The position numbers and the translations under genes are program-made. The notes below the pieces were generated by a model that was given only the letters and a program-made list of their open reading frames with translations, did no database searches and was not told the origin of the DNA. DNA of 9,834 nucleotides from Bacillota bacterium (GTDB lineage: Bacteria; Bacillota; Clostridia; Acetivibrionales; Acetivibrionaceae), in contig JAEWSG010000163.1 in the NCBI GenBank assembly GCA_023398495.1, forward strand, positions 1 to 9,834, given 5' to 3'. This document shows positions 1-7,959 of this stretch, piece after piece. Positions within the stretch are counted from its first letter, which is position 1. Each line of letters opens with the position of its first letter.

Positions 1-480
1 ATTTATACACAATTGACTTTTTGTTATAATCGGTTACGGTAACTTCTTTCTTCTCATCATCATAAGAAGCTTCCATGTACATTTTCAAAGGCAGTGTCTG
101 TTTTTTCAGCCTTCCTACGCTGTCATACTCCATTTTTGTCACTTTAAACCTTGGGTCGGTTATACTCTTTAGGTTGCCTGCTTCATCATAAGCATAAACC
201 CAAGTCTCTTCCTTACCTGCAATTCCATAAGCAAGGGTTACCTTTTCAACATTTCCTGCGGCATCGTAATCTTGGTTTTCTTAATTGTACCGTTGTCATT
301 TAATTCATAATCATATGTAAAACTTCCTTTTGACCCTGTCTCAGTATCAACAAGACCATTATCCTTATATATATAGGATGTTGTATTTCCGTCAGGATAG
401 GAAACCTTTATGTAATGAGGATTATCTTCCTTTACAAAATATACACCTGATCCATAGTTTTTAGACCAGCCCTCCGACAA
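1..480 (-). pseudogene. RHS/YD-repeat protein fragment, 5'-truncated and frameshifted
   Basis: This is the remnant of a second RHS gene, read leftwards and open at the left window edge. In one frame (480-238) it gives an YD-repeat-like stretch with motifs such as KVSYPDGNTTSYIYKDNG and FTYDYELNDNG, then runs into a TAA at 240-238. In the neighbouring frame, from about 271 to the window edge, the protein continues as typical YD repeats (DYDAAGNVEKV, YAYDEAGNLKSITDP, MEYDSVGRLKKQ) without a stop. One missing base in the A-rich run at 276-279 would join the two frames. There is no plausible start: the first in-frame triplet that could initiate is a TTG at 480-478 with no ribosome binding site, and four codons upstream stands the TGA of res. 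The N-terminal part of the RHS protein is therefore missing. A sequencing error could explain the frameshift but not the lost 5' end. Confidence 0.85.
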
Positions 481-489
481 TTTTATTAA

Positions 490-3180
490 TCATAAAACAA
501 CTTCAAATTTTTTAACAAGTGTCTCAAATGATATATTGACCAAAACGATTGTATGTGGAATCAAAATGTACTTCCAGGCTTTGCCACCATTTTGTAAATT
601 ATACTCTGTAGCATTCTTGCAAAATTCAACACCCGCAACAGCCTTTTGGCGTACAATATCATTCTCTATCATATTCGTACTCTTCGTTTCAATCATATAA
701 ATGGTATCAGCTGTCTCAACAACAAAATCCGGTTCATATCTTCGTGATTTAGACTTATCCCAAAAAATTCTGAATTGTTCCCTCGCAGGCATCAACCATT
801 TTATAACACTATTATTCTCTTCCTCTAAAATCACTGTAAAATCTTTTTCGGTTTTGGATTTAAATTTATATTTATCATGGCAAGCTTTTTTAAATCCTGA
901 GAATACTTTTTTAGGAATATCTGATGTTGGTGTAATTGTCTGCCTGAAATAATAAATCTCATCCAGTTCAAATTTTGTGAAATTATGCTCAATTATTCTG
1001 TCAAATGGGTATATTCTTGGCTTTTCATAAACAGGTGCCTCGCAATAAAAATGCTCTGGTTCCATCATTTGGGTATATATGTACCTTCCGATTTCTCTTT
1101 TGTATGATTGTATTACATTGATAATGTCACTTTCATTTTCCAGATAAGATGAAAATTTTGAAACTGCCTGTCCTGCCAGTTTAAATAGCAGATCACTACA
1201 CTCGTCATAATCCACTTCCGAATAATTAATCAATTCATTAACAATAATATTTTCAAGACTGTCATACTTTACTTTTCCGCTGTCTGTTTCAATTTCAAAG
1301 CTTTTTCCATCCCGTAAACGCTGAAAAACAATTTTTTCTGATGTAGGCTGGAAATTAAGGCTTTTTGTATCAAGATCAAAGTTATGAAAACCTGCTGTTG
1401 TAAGTTCGCTTTGAATAAGAGTCATCCTTGGTATTGCAATTATATTGTTTATATAATCATCAACTGTTATAGCAAGGTTTTTTTCAACTTCTTTAATAAT
1501 TATATCTGCCAACATTGTTTGCTGAGGATTTGAATCAATACTATCTTTGATCTTCTTCATCATTTTTTCCTTATTTTGCTTCAATTCAGCAACCGAACGA
1601 ACTTCCTTATTCATTCCTCTTATTACTGAAATAATTTCCTTCTTTGCCTCAACCTTTGCAATTGCTTGATTCTTGTCCCCTTCATTCTCAATTGCTTCAG
1701 CTCTTACCATTTCTTCTTGTAGTTTCTTCTCAATATTTGAAACTCCTGTGACTACAACTTTCTGTTTATCAATATCCAACAATTCGATCTCTATAATATT
1801 TTCCTTTTTAATGAGTGAATCCGGACTGTTTGCAAGATCAACAATTTCCTGAAACTTGTCATGAGAAACTATAGTCAAACGATCAACCTTCTCATTTCCT
1901 GTTCTTTTACCATAGGGTAAACGCAAGCCTCTTCCTATGGTTTGCTCACGTAATGTAGTTGAAGCTGCTGTGCGTAAAGGAATTATGGTATATAGGTTAG
2001 TTACATCCCAGCCCTCTTTTAACATATTCACATGAATTACAATTTCTATGTTATTATCAGGATCTTCAAGAGCAAGCAGTTGCTGTACGTTTTCCTCTTT
2101 TTCCTGACCTCTCTGGTTTGAATGAACTTCGATCACCTTATCTTTATACCTTCCATCAAAAAAGTTATTGGAAGTAATCAAATCCTTTAATTTATTCGCA
2201 TGATCTGTATCTTTTGCAACAACCAGTACAAAAGGCTTAACAAGTTTTACTCTGTTATTTCTTGCATACATATCCAATTCAACTTTTGTATCTTCATGAA
2301 TCCTGATGCCATCCTCAAGTTTTACGATGTCCATATCTTCTTCTCTGCCTTTATACTTCCCCGGATCAAAATCCTTTCTTGTCGCAACTGCTGGATCTTT
2401 CACAAATCCGTCCTTTATTGCTTTTGCCAAAGAATATTCATAAACAACGTTTTTGAATTTAATTGTTGCTTGTCCTCTTTCAACTTGCGGTGTAGCTGTC
2501 AATTCAAGACCTAAAATTGGATTAAGTTCATTTATGACCTCAATCCCTCTATCCGCTCTGTAATGATGAGATTCGTCCATTAACAAAACCAAATCCGGCA
2601 AGGAAGATAAATATTCAAAATATGATTGTCCTATGTATTCTGAGAGTCTTTTCATTTTTGGAATATTTCCAGCCCTTGCTTCAGCATTGATTTTGGAAAT
2701 ATTGAATACATTTATTGTTATAGTTGAAAGCATGTCTATTTGTCCCGGCGATTGTTGGTTATAATTATCGCCAGTTATTATCCTGGGGGAATTATGTACA
2801 AACTCACCTATTCCGTGAAATACGTACTTTGGACTTTGTGGATTTCCAAAATCATCAATCAGCTTATTATAAATAGTCAAATTAGGTGCAAGAACAAAGA
2901 AATTTTTTATCCCCTTTTCAATGTACAAATAGGCTATAAATGCTCCCATAAGTCTGGTCTTGCCAACTCCGGTTGCAAGTGCAAAACAGACAGACGGAAA
3001 GTTTCTCTCAAAATCAGTACATGTTGGGTACATGCTTCTTAATTTTTCCAGTTCAGATGCCAAATCAACACTCTTTCTTAATAGCAAACTATCTGCCAAT
3101 ACAGATAGGATTTCCAGACTTTCCTCCTGTGGTTGTCTTAAGCTAAGTCTGTTTCTCACAATGTTGCCTGTCCTGTTCAC
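490..3180 (-). CDS. res: Type III-like restriction subunit Res: DEAD/H helicase with PD-(D/E)XK nuclease
   Basis: The 896-residue product should be the ATP-dependent translocase and endonuclease partner of the Mod encoded just upstream, acting on unmodified DNA in the cytoplasm. Superfamily 2 motifs are in order: Walker A ATGVGKT (residues 69-75), DESH (202-205), TAT (228-230), LKEGWDV (387-393) and the motif VI arginine-rich segment REQTIGRGLRL (411-421). At the C-terminus PDF (817-819) and ETK (831-833) form a PD-(D/E)XK pair (D818, E831, K833), the usual nuclease position in type III Res proteins. The length is close to that of known Res subunits (about 900-1000). A Lys/Glu-rich, probably coiled region lies near residues 480-560. 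The start is a GTG placed 10 bases after a strong GGAAGGAG. The 17-base gap after mod indicates co-transcription. All motifs are intact, so I expect an active enzyme; recognition specificity is set by Mod. Confidence 0.9.
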   Translation of the reverse strand: MNRTGNIVRNRLSLRQPQEESLEILSVLADSLLLRKSVDLASELEKLRSMYPTCTDFERNFPSVCFALATGVGKTRLMGAFIAYLYIEKGIKNFFVLAPNLTIYNKLIDDFGNPQSPKYVFHGIGEFVHNSPRIITGDNYNQQSPGQIDMLSTITINVFNISKINAEARAGNIPKMKRLSEYIGQSYFEYLSSLPDLVLLMDESHHYRADRGIEVINELNPILGLELTATPQVERGQATIKFKNVVYEYSLAKAIKDGFVKDPAVATRKDFDPGKYKGREEDMDIVKLEDGIRIHEDTKVELDMYARNNRVKLVKPFVLVVAKDTDHANKLKDLITSNNFFDGRYKDKVIEVHSNQRGQEKEENVQQLLALEDPDNNIEIVIHVNMLKEGWDVTNLYTIIPLRTAASTTLREQTIGRGLRLPYGKRTGNEKVDRLTIVSHDKFQEIVDLANSPDSLIKKENIIEIELLDIDKQKVVVTGVSNIEKKLQEEMVRAEAIENEGDKNQAIAKVEAKKEIISVIRGMNKEVRSVAELKQNKEKMMKKIKDSIDSNPQQTMLADIIIKEVEKNLAITVDDYINNIIAIPRMTLIQSELTTAGFHNFDLDTKSLNFQPTSEKIVFQRLRDGKSFEIETDSGKVKYDSLENIIVNELINYSEVDYDECSDLLFKLAGQAVSKFSSYLENESDIINVIQSYKREIGRYIYTQMMEPEHFYCEAPVYEKPRIYPFDRIIEHNFTKFELDEIYYFRQTITPTSDIPKKVFSGFKKACHDKYKFKSKTEKDFTVILEEENNSVIKWLMPAREQFRIFWDKSKSRRYEPDFVVETADTIYMIETKSTNMIENDIVRQKAVAGVEFCKNATEYNLQNGGKAWKYILIPHTIVLVNISFETLVKKFEVVL

Positions 3181-3184
3181 TCTG

Positions 3185-3198
3185 CATCTACTCCTTCC
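3185..3198 (-). promoter_or_regulatory. Ribosome binding site of res with out-of-frame ATG
   Basis: GGAAGGAG (3198-3191) overlaps the TAG stop of mod and lies 10 bases before the GTG start of res at 3180. An ATG at 3187-3185, only three bases after the ribosome binding site, is in another frame and opens a 14-codon reading frame that stops inside res. The conserved-looking RLSLRQPQEESLEIL segment near the Res N-terminus fixes the GTG frame as the real one. Confidence 0.6.
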
Positions 3199-4766
3199 TA
3201 AGCATCCAAGGTGTTATCATCTAAATTTATAATATTAAGGCTATAATCTTCCTTTCCGAATTCACATCTTCCAATAAGCATAGTCGGTATTTTTTTGATA
3301 GTAATATTGGGATATTTGTCACTACATGCTTCATGAAATGATTTGCAGCATATAAGCAAACTTTCATCTGGTAGCATATCCTCATGAATACGATCAAGAT
3401 ACTCTACAGTTATAAAGGTAGTAGTAGTGAAAATAAAATCTTTTTCTGTAGACCTTCCCTGCTTCCAATAGATATCAGGGTCAGGTGAGTATTTGAATCC
3501 TTCCTGCTTTGCCATTGCAGCTGCCAGCATATCAGCATTATATTTTTCTTCTATAATCCAATTTCCGTGCTTGTCCTGCCTGAGTAGACTTGGTGCAAGG
3601 GTATAGTATTTAAATCCCCCTCCACCTTGCCAATTGACTGCTTTAGAAATGCCTCCTTGATCAGTCCCGTCAACTACTTTTTTAAGGCGAGGTAGGCAAT
3701 TTGTTTCACAGTGGTTTCCAAGTTCAATCCCAATCCATTTTCGTCCCATTTTGTGAGCAACAGCTGCTGTTGTACCTGAACCAAGGAATGAATCAAGGAT
3801 TAAGTCACCAGGATTTGATGCTATATGTATAATTCTGAATATTAATCTTTCTGGTTTAGGTGTATCAAAAGCATTTATTTTCCCAAATAGACTATGTATT
3901 TCTTTTTTAGCTTCGTCGGTATGTCCAACTTCGTTAGATGGCCACCAAGTCCATGGTGTAAACCCTTCAACTTCAGATAAGTACCTTATTATATTAGGTT
4001 GTGAATCTCCATTTTTTCCAAAGTATATTTTTCCTTCCTCTAAAAGCTTATTAAATGTCTTTTGGGAAAGACCCCAACATCTTCCTTTAGGTGGAGTAAA
4101 GATTTTTCCACTTGGAGATACTATTTTATAATATTGCTCAGGTGTAGCATGTCCTTCTTGTGCTGTCATTGGTACTGGACGCCATGGCCCCAAAGGGTCA
4201 TTATTAGGATTTTTATAAACCTTAGTTTGTTCCTCAGTTGGAGGAACTTTATTTCTAGAGTTTTTAAATGCCATAGGATTTTTTGCATAAACAAGTAGAT
4301 ATTCATGAACATCACCTATGGCTTCTCTATTTTCGCGTGAATATCTTTTTTGCCAAACATTGCATGCCACAAAATTATTTCTTCCAGCAATCTCATCCAT
4401 CAAAATTCTTAAATACGCCATTTCATCATCATCAATTGAAATCCATATAGATCCTTCATCACTAAGAAGTCGCCACAAAATTTCTAAACGCACTTTCATT
4501 AGACTTAACCAAATCGAATGTTCCAAACCATCGTCATAATGTTCAAATGCATTTCCTGTATTATAAGGAGGATCTATATAAATACACTTTATCTTTCCAG
4601 CATAATCCTGCTCTAAAGCCTTTAATGCCAGCAGGTTATCCCCATGAATCAACATATTCTCACTGTTTTTTTCTCCATATGACTTATCCGGGTCTTCGAG
4701 TAATATTCTTGGTTCCAGTTTAACCTCCTTATCCTTGCCTATCCATGTTAGTTCCAACTTTTGCAT
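3198..4766 (-). CDS. mod: Type III-like DNA methyltransferase Mod (beta class)
   Basis: This 522-residue protein is a probable S-adenosylmethionine-dependent DNA amino-methyltransferase (N6-adenine by analogy with Mod proteins) that marks host DNA and sets target specificity for Res. The catalytic motif IV DPPYNTG is at residues 65-71, preceded by the HGDNLLAL segment (41-48). The AdoMet-binding motif I FLGSGTT is at 327-333, preceded by FDTPKPERLI (300-309). The order DPPY, target-recognition region, FxGxG is that of beta-class enzymes, so residues about 125-295 are the likely target recognition domain. It is shorter than EcoP15I-type Mod proteins (about 640), while the start MQKLELTWIGK resembles a widespread Mod subfamily as I recall it. 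The ATG has a perfect AGGAGG seven bases upstream. It lies 11 bases after the SNF2 gene and 17 bases before res, so the three genes are probably one transcript. No broken motif is seen. Confidence 0.93.
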   Translation of the reverse strand: MQKLELTWIGKDKEVKLEPRILLEDPDKSYGEKNSENMLIHGDNLLALKALEQDYAGKIKCIYIDPPYNTGNAFEHYDDGLEHSIWLSLMKVRLEILWRLLSDEGSIWISIDDDEMAYLRILMDEIAGRNNFVACNVWQKRYSRENREAIGDVHEYLLVYAKNPMAFKNSRNKVPPTEEQTKVYKNPNNDPLGPWRPVPMTAQEGHATPEQYYKIVSPSGKIFTPPKGRCWGLSQKTFNKLLEEGKIYFGKNGDSQPNIIRYLSEVEGFTPWTWWPSNEVGHTDEAKKEIHSLFGKINAFDTPKPERLIFRIIHIASNPGDLILDSFLGSGTTAAVAHKMGRKWIGIELGNHCETNCLPRLKKVVDGTDQGGISKAVNWQGGGGFKYYTLAPSLLRQDKHGNWIIEEKYNADMLAAAMAKQEGFKYSPDPDIYWKQGRSTEKDFIFTTTTFITVEYLDRIHEDMLPDESLLICCKSFHEACSDKYPNITIKKIPTMLIGRCEFGKEDYSLNIINLDDNTLDA

Positions 4767-4773
4767 TTATCTG

Positions 4774-4779
4774 CCTCCT
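4774..4779 (-). promoter_or_regulatory. Ribosome binding site of mod
   Basis: A perfect AGGAGG lies seven bases before the ATG of mod. It overlaps the TAG stop codon (4780-4778) of the SNF2 gene, so ribosomes ending the helicase gene are delivered onto the mod start, which favours translational coupling. Confidence 0.85.
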
Positions 4780-7639
4780 AAACAATTTTCCATGATAACG
4801 TAAACAATTTATCTACACTAATATTCTGTTTCATCCGAGATTCGATTTCCGATATAAGTTCATCTTTCTTTTCATCAACCTTGTCCTGTTCCTCATATGA
4901 ATTCAATCTCAATGTATTTCTTCGTTTTTCCAGTTCCTTTATATTCCGATGAACTGCCAGTTTATCTTCTAACCTAGCTATTTTTACTGATTCCGTTTTT
5001 AACGTTTTGATTTCAATATCCATTTCTTTAAGCTCAATTTCTATAGAGCCTTTAACGTCCTCTGCCCATTTATCCAACTTATTCATCTCTTCATCAAAGA
5101 AAATTGCATTTTTCTTCGATATCTCATCCATTATGGTGTTCTTTCGTTCTTCAAACAATTGCTTTAAATCCTTGTCATAGTTTGTATATAAATTATTCTC
5201 TGTTATATCGCTGCTGACAAGCATTAGACGTCTTAATATTTCTTCATCAATCTCTTCGCCATCTTCACAAACTCCGGTAAAAACAAGGTAATCTTCAGTT
5301 TCAAAGGATTCTATCGTCAGACACCATATTGAAAGTTCTCCGGTTTTACCGATATATTTGTCAAGAACAGTTATTTTAGGTAAATGCTCTGAAACTCTAA
5401 AAGTTATTTCTGCCTTGGGTAAAATCTTATTCTTAGCTTCTCCAATAATCAGTTGTGCCAATGGATGTCCAATCCTATAAACATGTTTGTCATCAGTCAT
5501 CATGCCAATTTTATATGGACCAATCGGGAAGTTATACTCTTCAAATGGATTGCTTTTTAAATAAAAATAGTAACCTTCATCATTAAAATCGCCACATTGT
5601 GCCAACTTATATTTTGTAAGCTCCCAAAGCCAATTTTCATACCTGTTCAGATAATTTCTGCTCTCATTAAGACTGATCTTCAACTTTTCATGTACTTCTT
5701 CATCAAAGTTTTCAAGAAGTTTTTGTCTTGTAGCTTGCATTCGTTCATCTATCTCTACCTCCAGCTCCTTCTGGAGTTCATCAAACGCTGCTTTGATTTC
5801 TTCCGGCTTTCTGCATTTCTGATATATATCATTTATACGCTTTTCAAAATCTACACCCGATTCAATACTTCCCAAAACCTCATCACTAGAACCGAATACA
5901 CCGTCAAACAACTTGAACTTTTCCTTTAAAAGCTCATAAACTCGCTGATCGGCTTCATTACTTTTATTAAGAAAATTCACCACTACAACATCAAATTTTT
6001 GTCCGTATCTGTGGCAACGTCCAATTCTCTGTTCAATTCTCTGTGGATTCCATGGAAGATCATAATTAACTATTAAGGAACAAAACTGAAGATTTATACC
6101 CTCTGCTGCTGCCTCAGTTGCTATCATTATATTTGCTTTTTCTCTGAAATAATCAACTATGGCAGCTCTTTTATCAGCAGTTTTAGAACCTGTTACCCTA
6201 TCAGTTCCTTTATACTTATCAAACCACTCCAGATATATTTCAGTTGATTTTTTGTCATTATTTGTGCCGTTAAATAAAACTATCTTATCTTTGTGTTCTG
6301 TTTCTTGAAGAATTGAGTACAAATAGTCCTGAGTTCTCTTTGACTCAGTGAATACTAAGGCTTTTTCACTTGCACCAAGTTTTCTCATTTCCTCAAATCC
6401 ACGCTTTAAGGCAGTCATCAAAACTTCGCCCTTGGCATTGTGTGATATTGATTGCGCTAGTTCTGCAAACGCCTTTAATTCGCCTATTTCAGCTTCTATT
6501 AATTTGACATCCTCTTCCGTTAATGGCTCTTCGCAATCGCTTTCATCGGTTTCCATCTCATCTGCAAATTCATCATATCCTTCATAATCCTGTACTATAT
6601 CATCTTTTATGTTTTGCCTTGTTCCTTCTTTCAGTGTTTCCTCAAGCTTTGACTTCAAAGAAAAAAGTGTACCTGCAATAGCAAATGTTGATGATGCAAG
6701 TAATCTACGCAAAATCATAGTCATTAAGTGTCTTTGGCTTGGTGGAAGTGCTTTTAAGCTATCACGGCTCAAATACTCTGTCACATAATCATATAAGATT
6801 TGCTCATTTTCTGTAGGATAAAACTCCTCTGTCAAAGCACGACGGTTTGTATAATTAATGTACTCCAAGACCTGTCTACGGAGTGTACGTTTACAAATTG
6901 GAGTAAGCCTCTGTTTCAAATCGACAAAATAATCCATCCTGTCATCCGAGAGTTTTGAAAATTGACTTTTAAAGCTTTTAATATCTCCAAAAGCATATTC
7001 ATCAATAAAACTTACCAGACCATAAAGCTCAAGCAATGAGTTTTGAAGCGGTGTAGCAGTCAGAAGAATTTTAGGGTATTTATCTATAGATTCCTTAATA
7101 CAACGGGCTACCTTGTTTGAATTCTTATATACATTACGTAGTCTATGTGCCTCATCAATTACTACCAGATCCCAATTTATATTTTTAATATATGCATTTT
7201 TATTTCTAACAAAATTGTATGATGTTATTATTATTGAATCCTGATCAAAGGGATTAAACTTACCTTGCTTTATAAAGTCGTTAAAAGACTTTGATTCTAA
7301 AATTAATCCCTGTAAAAAGAACTTTTCCTGTAATTCCTGATGCCACTGTTTCCGAAGATTTGAGGGAACAATAATAAGTATTTTTCTTTTGCGTTCCGCC
7401 CATTTCTGTGATATGACAAGACCTGCTTCGATAGTTTTGCCAAGCCCCACTTCATCCGCTAAAATCGCACCTTTAGAAAGCGGAGATTTAAATGCAAAAA
7501 GAGCAGCATCAATCTGGTGGGGCTTTGGTTCAACCTGTGCATCTGCCAAAGTACCTGCCAATTTTTCTATGCTGTTTGATGCACACCGCTTTGTAAGTTC
7601 ATATGCAATGTATTTTGCATTGTAATCCGTTAGCCTCAT
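4778..7639 (-). CDS. SNF2-family helicase/ATPase of a type III-like restriction-modification operon
   Basis: This 953-residue Swi2/Snf2-type protein (RapA/HepA-like, superfamily 2) is an ATP-driven DNA translocase. Motifs in order: GLGKT Walker A (residues 65-69), DEAH (162-165), TATPLQN (194-200), then in the second lobe ATEAAAEGINLQ (507-518) and the motif VI stretch QRIEQRIGRCHRYGQ (533-547). Between the lobes is an acidic insert (about 353-382, rich in Asp/Glu). Residues about 840-940 are Lys/Glu-rich and probably a coiled coil. No nuclease motif was recognised. The ATG at 7639 is the first gene start of the operon; an AAAGGGG 12 bases upstream is a rather distant ribosome binding site. 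The N-terminal LTDYNAKYIAYELTKRC resembles a subfamily that, from memory, sits next to Mod/Res pairs. Its role there (remodelling, target search or roadblock clearing) is inference. DISARM DrmD is a comparable SNF2 partner, but no drmA, drmB or drmC is present here. Confidence 0.92.
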   Translation of the reverse strand: MRLTDYNAKYIAYELTKRCASNSIEKLAGTLADAQVEPKPHQIDAALFAFKSPLSKGAILADEVGLGKTIEAGLVISQKWAERKRKILIIVPSNLRKQWHQELQEKFFLQGLILESKSFNDFIKQGKFNPFDQDSIIITSYNFVRNKNAYIKNINWDLVVIDEAHRLRNVYKNSNKVARCIKESIDKYPKILLTATPLQNSLLELYGLVSFIDEYAFGDIKSFKSQFSKLSDDRMDYFVDLKQRLTPICKRTLRRQVLEYINYTNRRALTEEFYPTENEQILYDYVTEYLSRDSLKALPPSQRHLMTMILRRLLASSTFAIAGTLFSLKSKLEETLKEGTRQNIKDDIVQDYEGYDEFADEMETDESDCEEPLTEEDVKLIEAEIGELKAFAELAQSISHNAKGEVLMTALKRGFEEMRKLGASEKALVFTESKRTQDYLYSILQETEHKDKIVLFNGTNNDKKSTEIYLEWFDKYKGTDRVTGSKTADKRAAIVDYFREKANIMIATEAAAEGINLQFCSLIVNYDLPWNPQRIEQRIGRCHRYGQKFDVVVVNFLNKSNEADQRVYELLKEKFKLFDGVFGSSDEVLGSIESGVDFEKRINDIYQKCRKPEEIKAAFDELQKELEVEIDERMQATRQKLLENFDEEVHEKLKISLNESRNYLNRYENWLWELTKYKLAQCGDFNDEGYYFYLKSNPFEEYNFPIGPYKIGMMTDDKHVYRIGHPLAQLIIGEAKNKILPKAEITFRVSEHLPKITVLDKYIGKTGELSIWCLTIESFETEDYLVFTGVCEDGEEIDEEILRRLMLVSSDITENNLYTNYDKDLKQLFEERKNTIMDEISKKNAIFFDEEMNKLDKWAEDVKGSIEIELKEMDIEIKTLKTESVKIARLEDKLAVHRNIKELEKRRNTLRLNSYEEQDKVDEKKDELISEIESRMKQNISVDKLFTLSWKIV

Positions 7640-7670
7640 CTTTTGTATTGACCCCTTTGTTAAATATGCT

Positions 7671-7691
7671 TCAAATCAATATCCTATTTGA
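7671..7691. repeat. Inverted repeat at the operon transcription start (possible operator)
   Basis: TCAAAT (7671-7676) and ATTTGA (7686-7691) are a perfect 6-bp inverted repeat with a nine-base centre. The repeat touches the candidate -10 box and covers the expected transcription start of the SNF2 operon, a typical place for repressor binding. In A/T-rich DNA such short repeats also arise by chance, and no regulator gene is seen in the window. Confidence 0.25.
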
Positions 7692-7719
7692 TTTTATCAT
7701 TTTTCAATTTATAGTTAAA
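7691..7719 (-). promoter_or_regulatory. Candidate promoter of the SNF2-mod-res operon
   Basis: On the minus strand TGATAAAAT (7699-7691) is an extended -10 element (TGn plus TAAAAT, five of six matches to TATAAT). TTTAAC (7719-7714) is a weak -35 box at the ideal 17-base spacing. Transcription would start near 7684, about 45 bases before the ATG of the helicase gene. It is the best sigma-70/SigA-type match in the gap; the downstream genes mod and res have no room for promoters of their own. Confidence 0.45.
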
Positions 7720-7776
7720 CCTTTTGTCGATAATTACTTCTAGAAAGTTTTATTACCAAGGCAGCTTCATTGAGAA

Positions 7777-7800
7777 AGCCCAGTAATTTGCTACTGGGCT
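7777..7800 (-). terminator. Stem-loop, probable terminator of the RHS/immunity transcript
   Basis: AGCCCAGTA (7777-7785) and TACTGGGCT (7792-7800) form a perfect 9-bp stem around a six-base loop. On the minus strand the stem is followed by TTCTC, a short and imperfect T-run; on the plus strand no T-run follows. It lies about 160 bases after the immunity stop and before the operon promoter, which fits a weak Rho-independent terminator separating the two transcripts. Confidence 0.5.
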
Positions 7801-7922
7801 ATAAACAAGTGATGCTTTCAAAATCATAAACATTTATTACATTGTCTCATTCCAACAATTTGAGGATAGCAATTTCAAGCATTGTCTGTCTTTATACTTT
7901 TTATATTTTGCAAGATTGTTTT

Positions 7923-7936
7923 GATTATAAATAATC
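7923..7936. repeat. Short palindrome downstream of the immunity gene
   Basis: GATTAT (7923-7928) and ATAATC (7931-7936) are a perfect inverted repeat with a two-base centre. The arms are too close to form a good RNA hairpin and there is no T-run, so a terminator role is unlikely. A protein-binding site or chance in A/T-rich DNA are both possible. Confidence 0.2.
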
Positions 7937-7959
7937 TCTTTCGATTTTTAATCTTTTAC

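Larger units (their letters stand above)
7640..7959. other. Intergenic region between immunity gene and SNF2-mod-res operon
   Basis: This 320-base A/T-rich gap has no convincing gene on either strand; the longest ATG frames I traced on the minus strand are about a dozen codons. It holds, in minus-strand order, a short palindrome just after the immunity gene, a 9-bp hairpin, a candidate extended -10 promoter and a small inverted repeat at the probable transcription start. It separates the RHS toxin unit from the restriction operon and is where the right-hand boundary of an inserted segment would be expected. Confidence 0.7.

Noticed and set aside
238..480. A free-standing 80-residue gene after res.
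   Set aside because: It starts with a TTG without a ribosome binding site, has YD-repeat sequence, and continues in a neighbouring frame; it is part of a broken RHS gene.
3163..3180. The Res protein begins with NRTG and the RHS frame near 9718-9707 also reads NRTG, hinting at a shared repeat at the two ends.
   Set aside because: Only four residues match, the DNA differs at several positions, and the flanking sequences are unrelated; chance similarity.
2200..3232. Several plus-strand open frames of 90-104 codons opposite res.
   Set aside because: Their products are Cys/Phe/Ile/Ser-rich without domain pattern, lack ribosome binding sites, and lie fully opposite well-supported motif-bearing genes.
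490..7639. DISARM or BREX locus, because a SNF2 helicase lies next to a methylase.
   Set aside because: No drmA, drmB, drmC, pglZ or brxC-like gene is present, and the methylase and nuclease-helicase have type III Mod/Res motif order.
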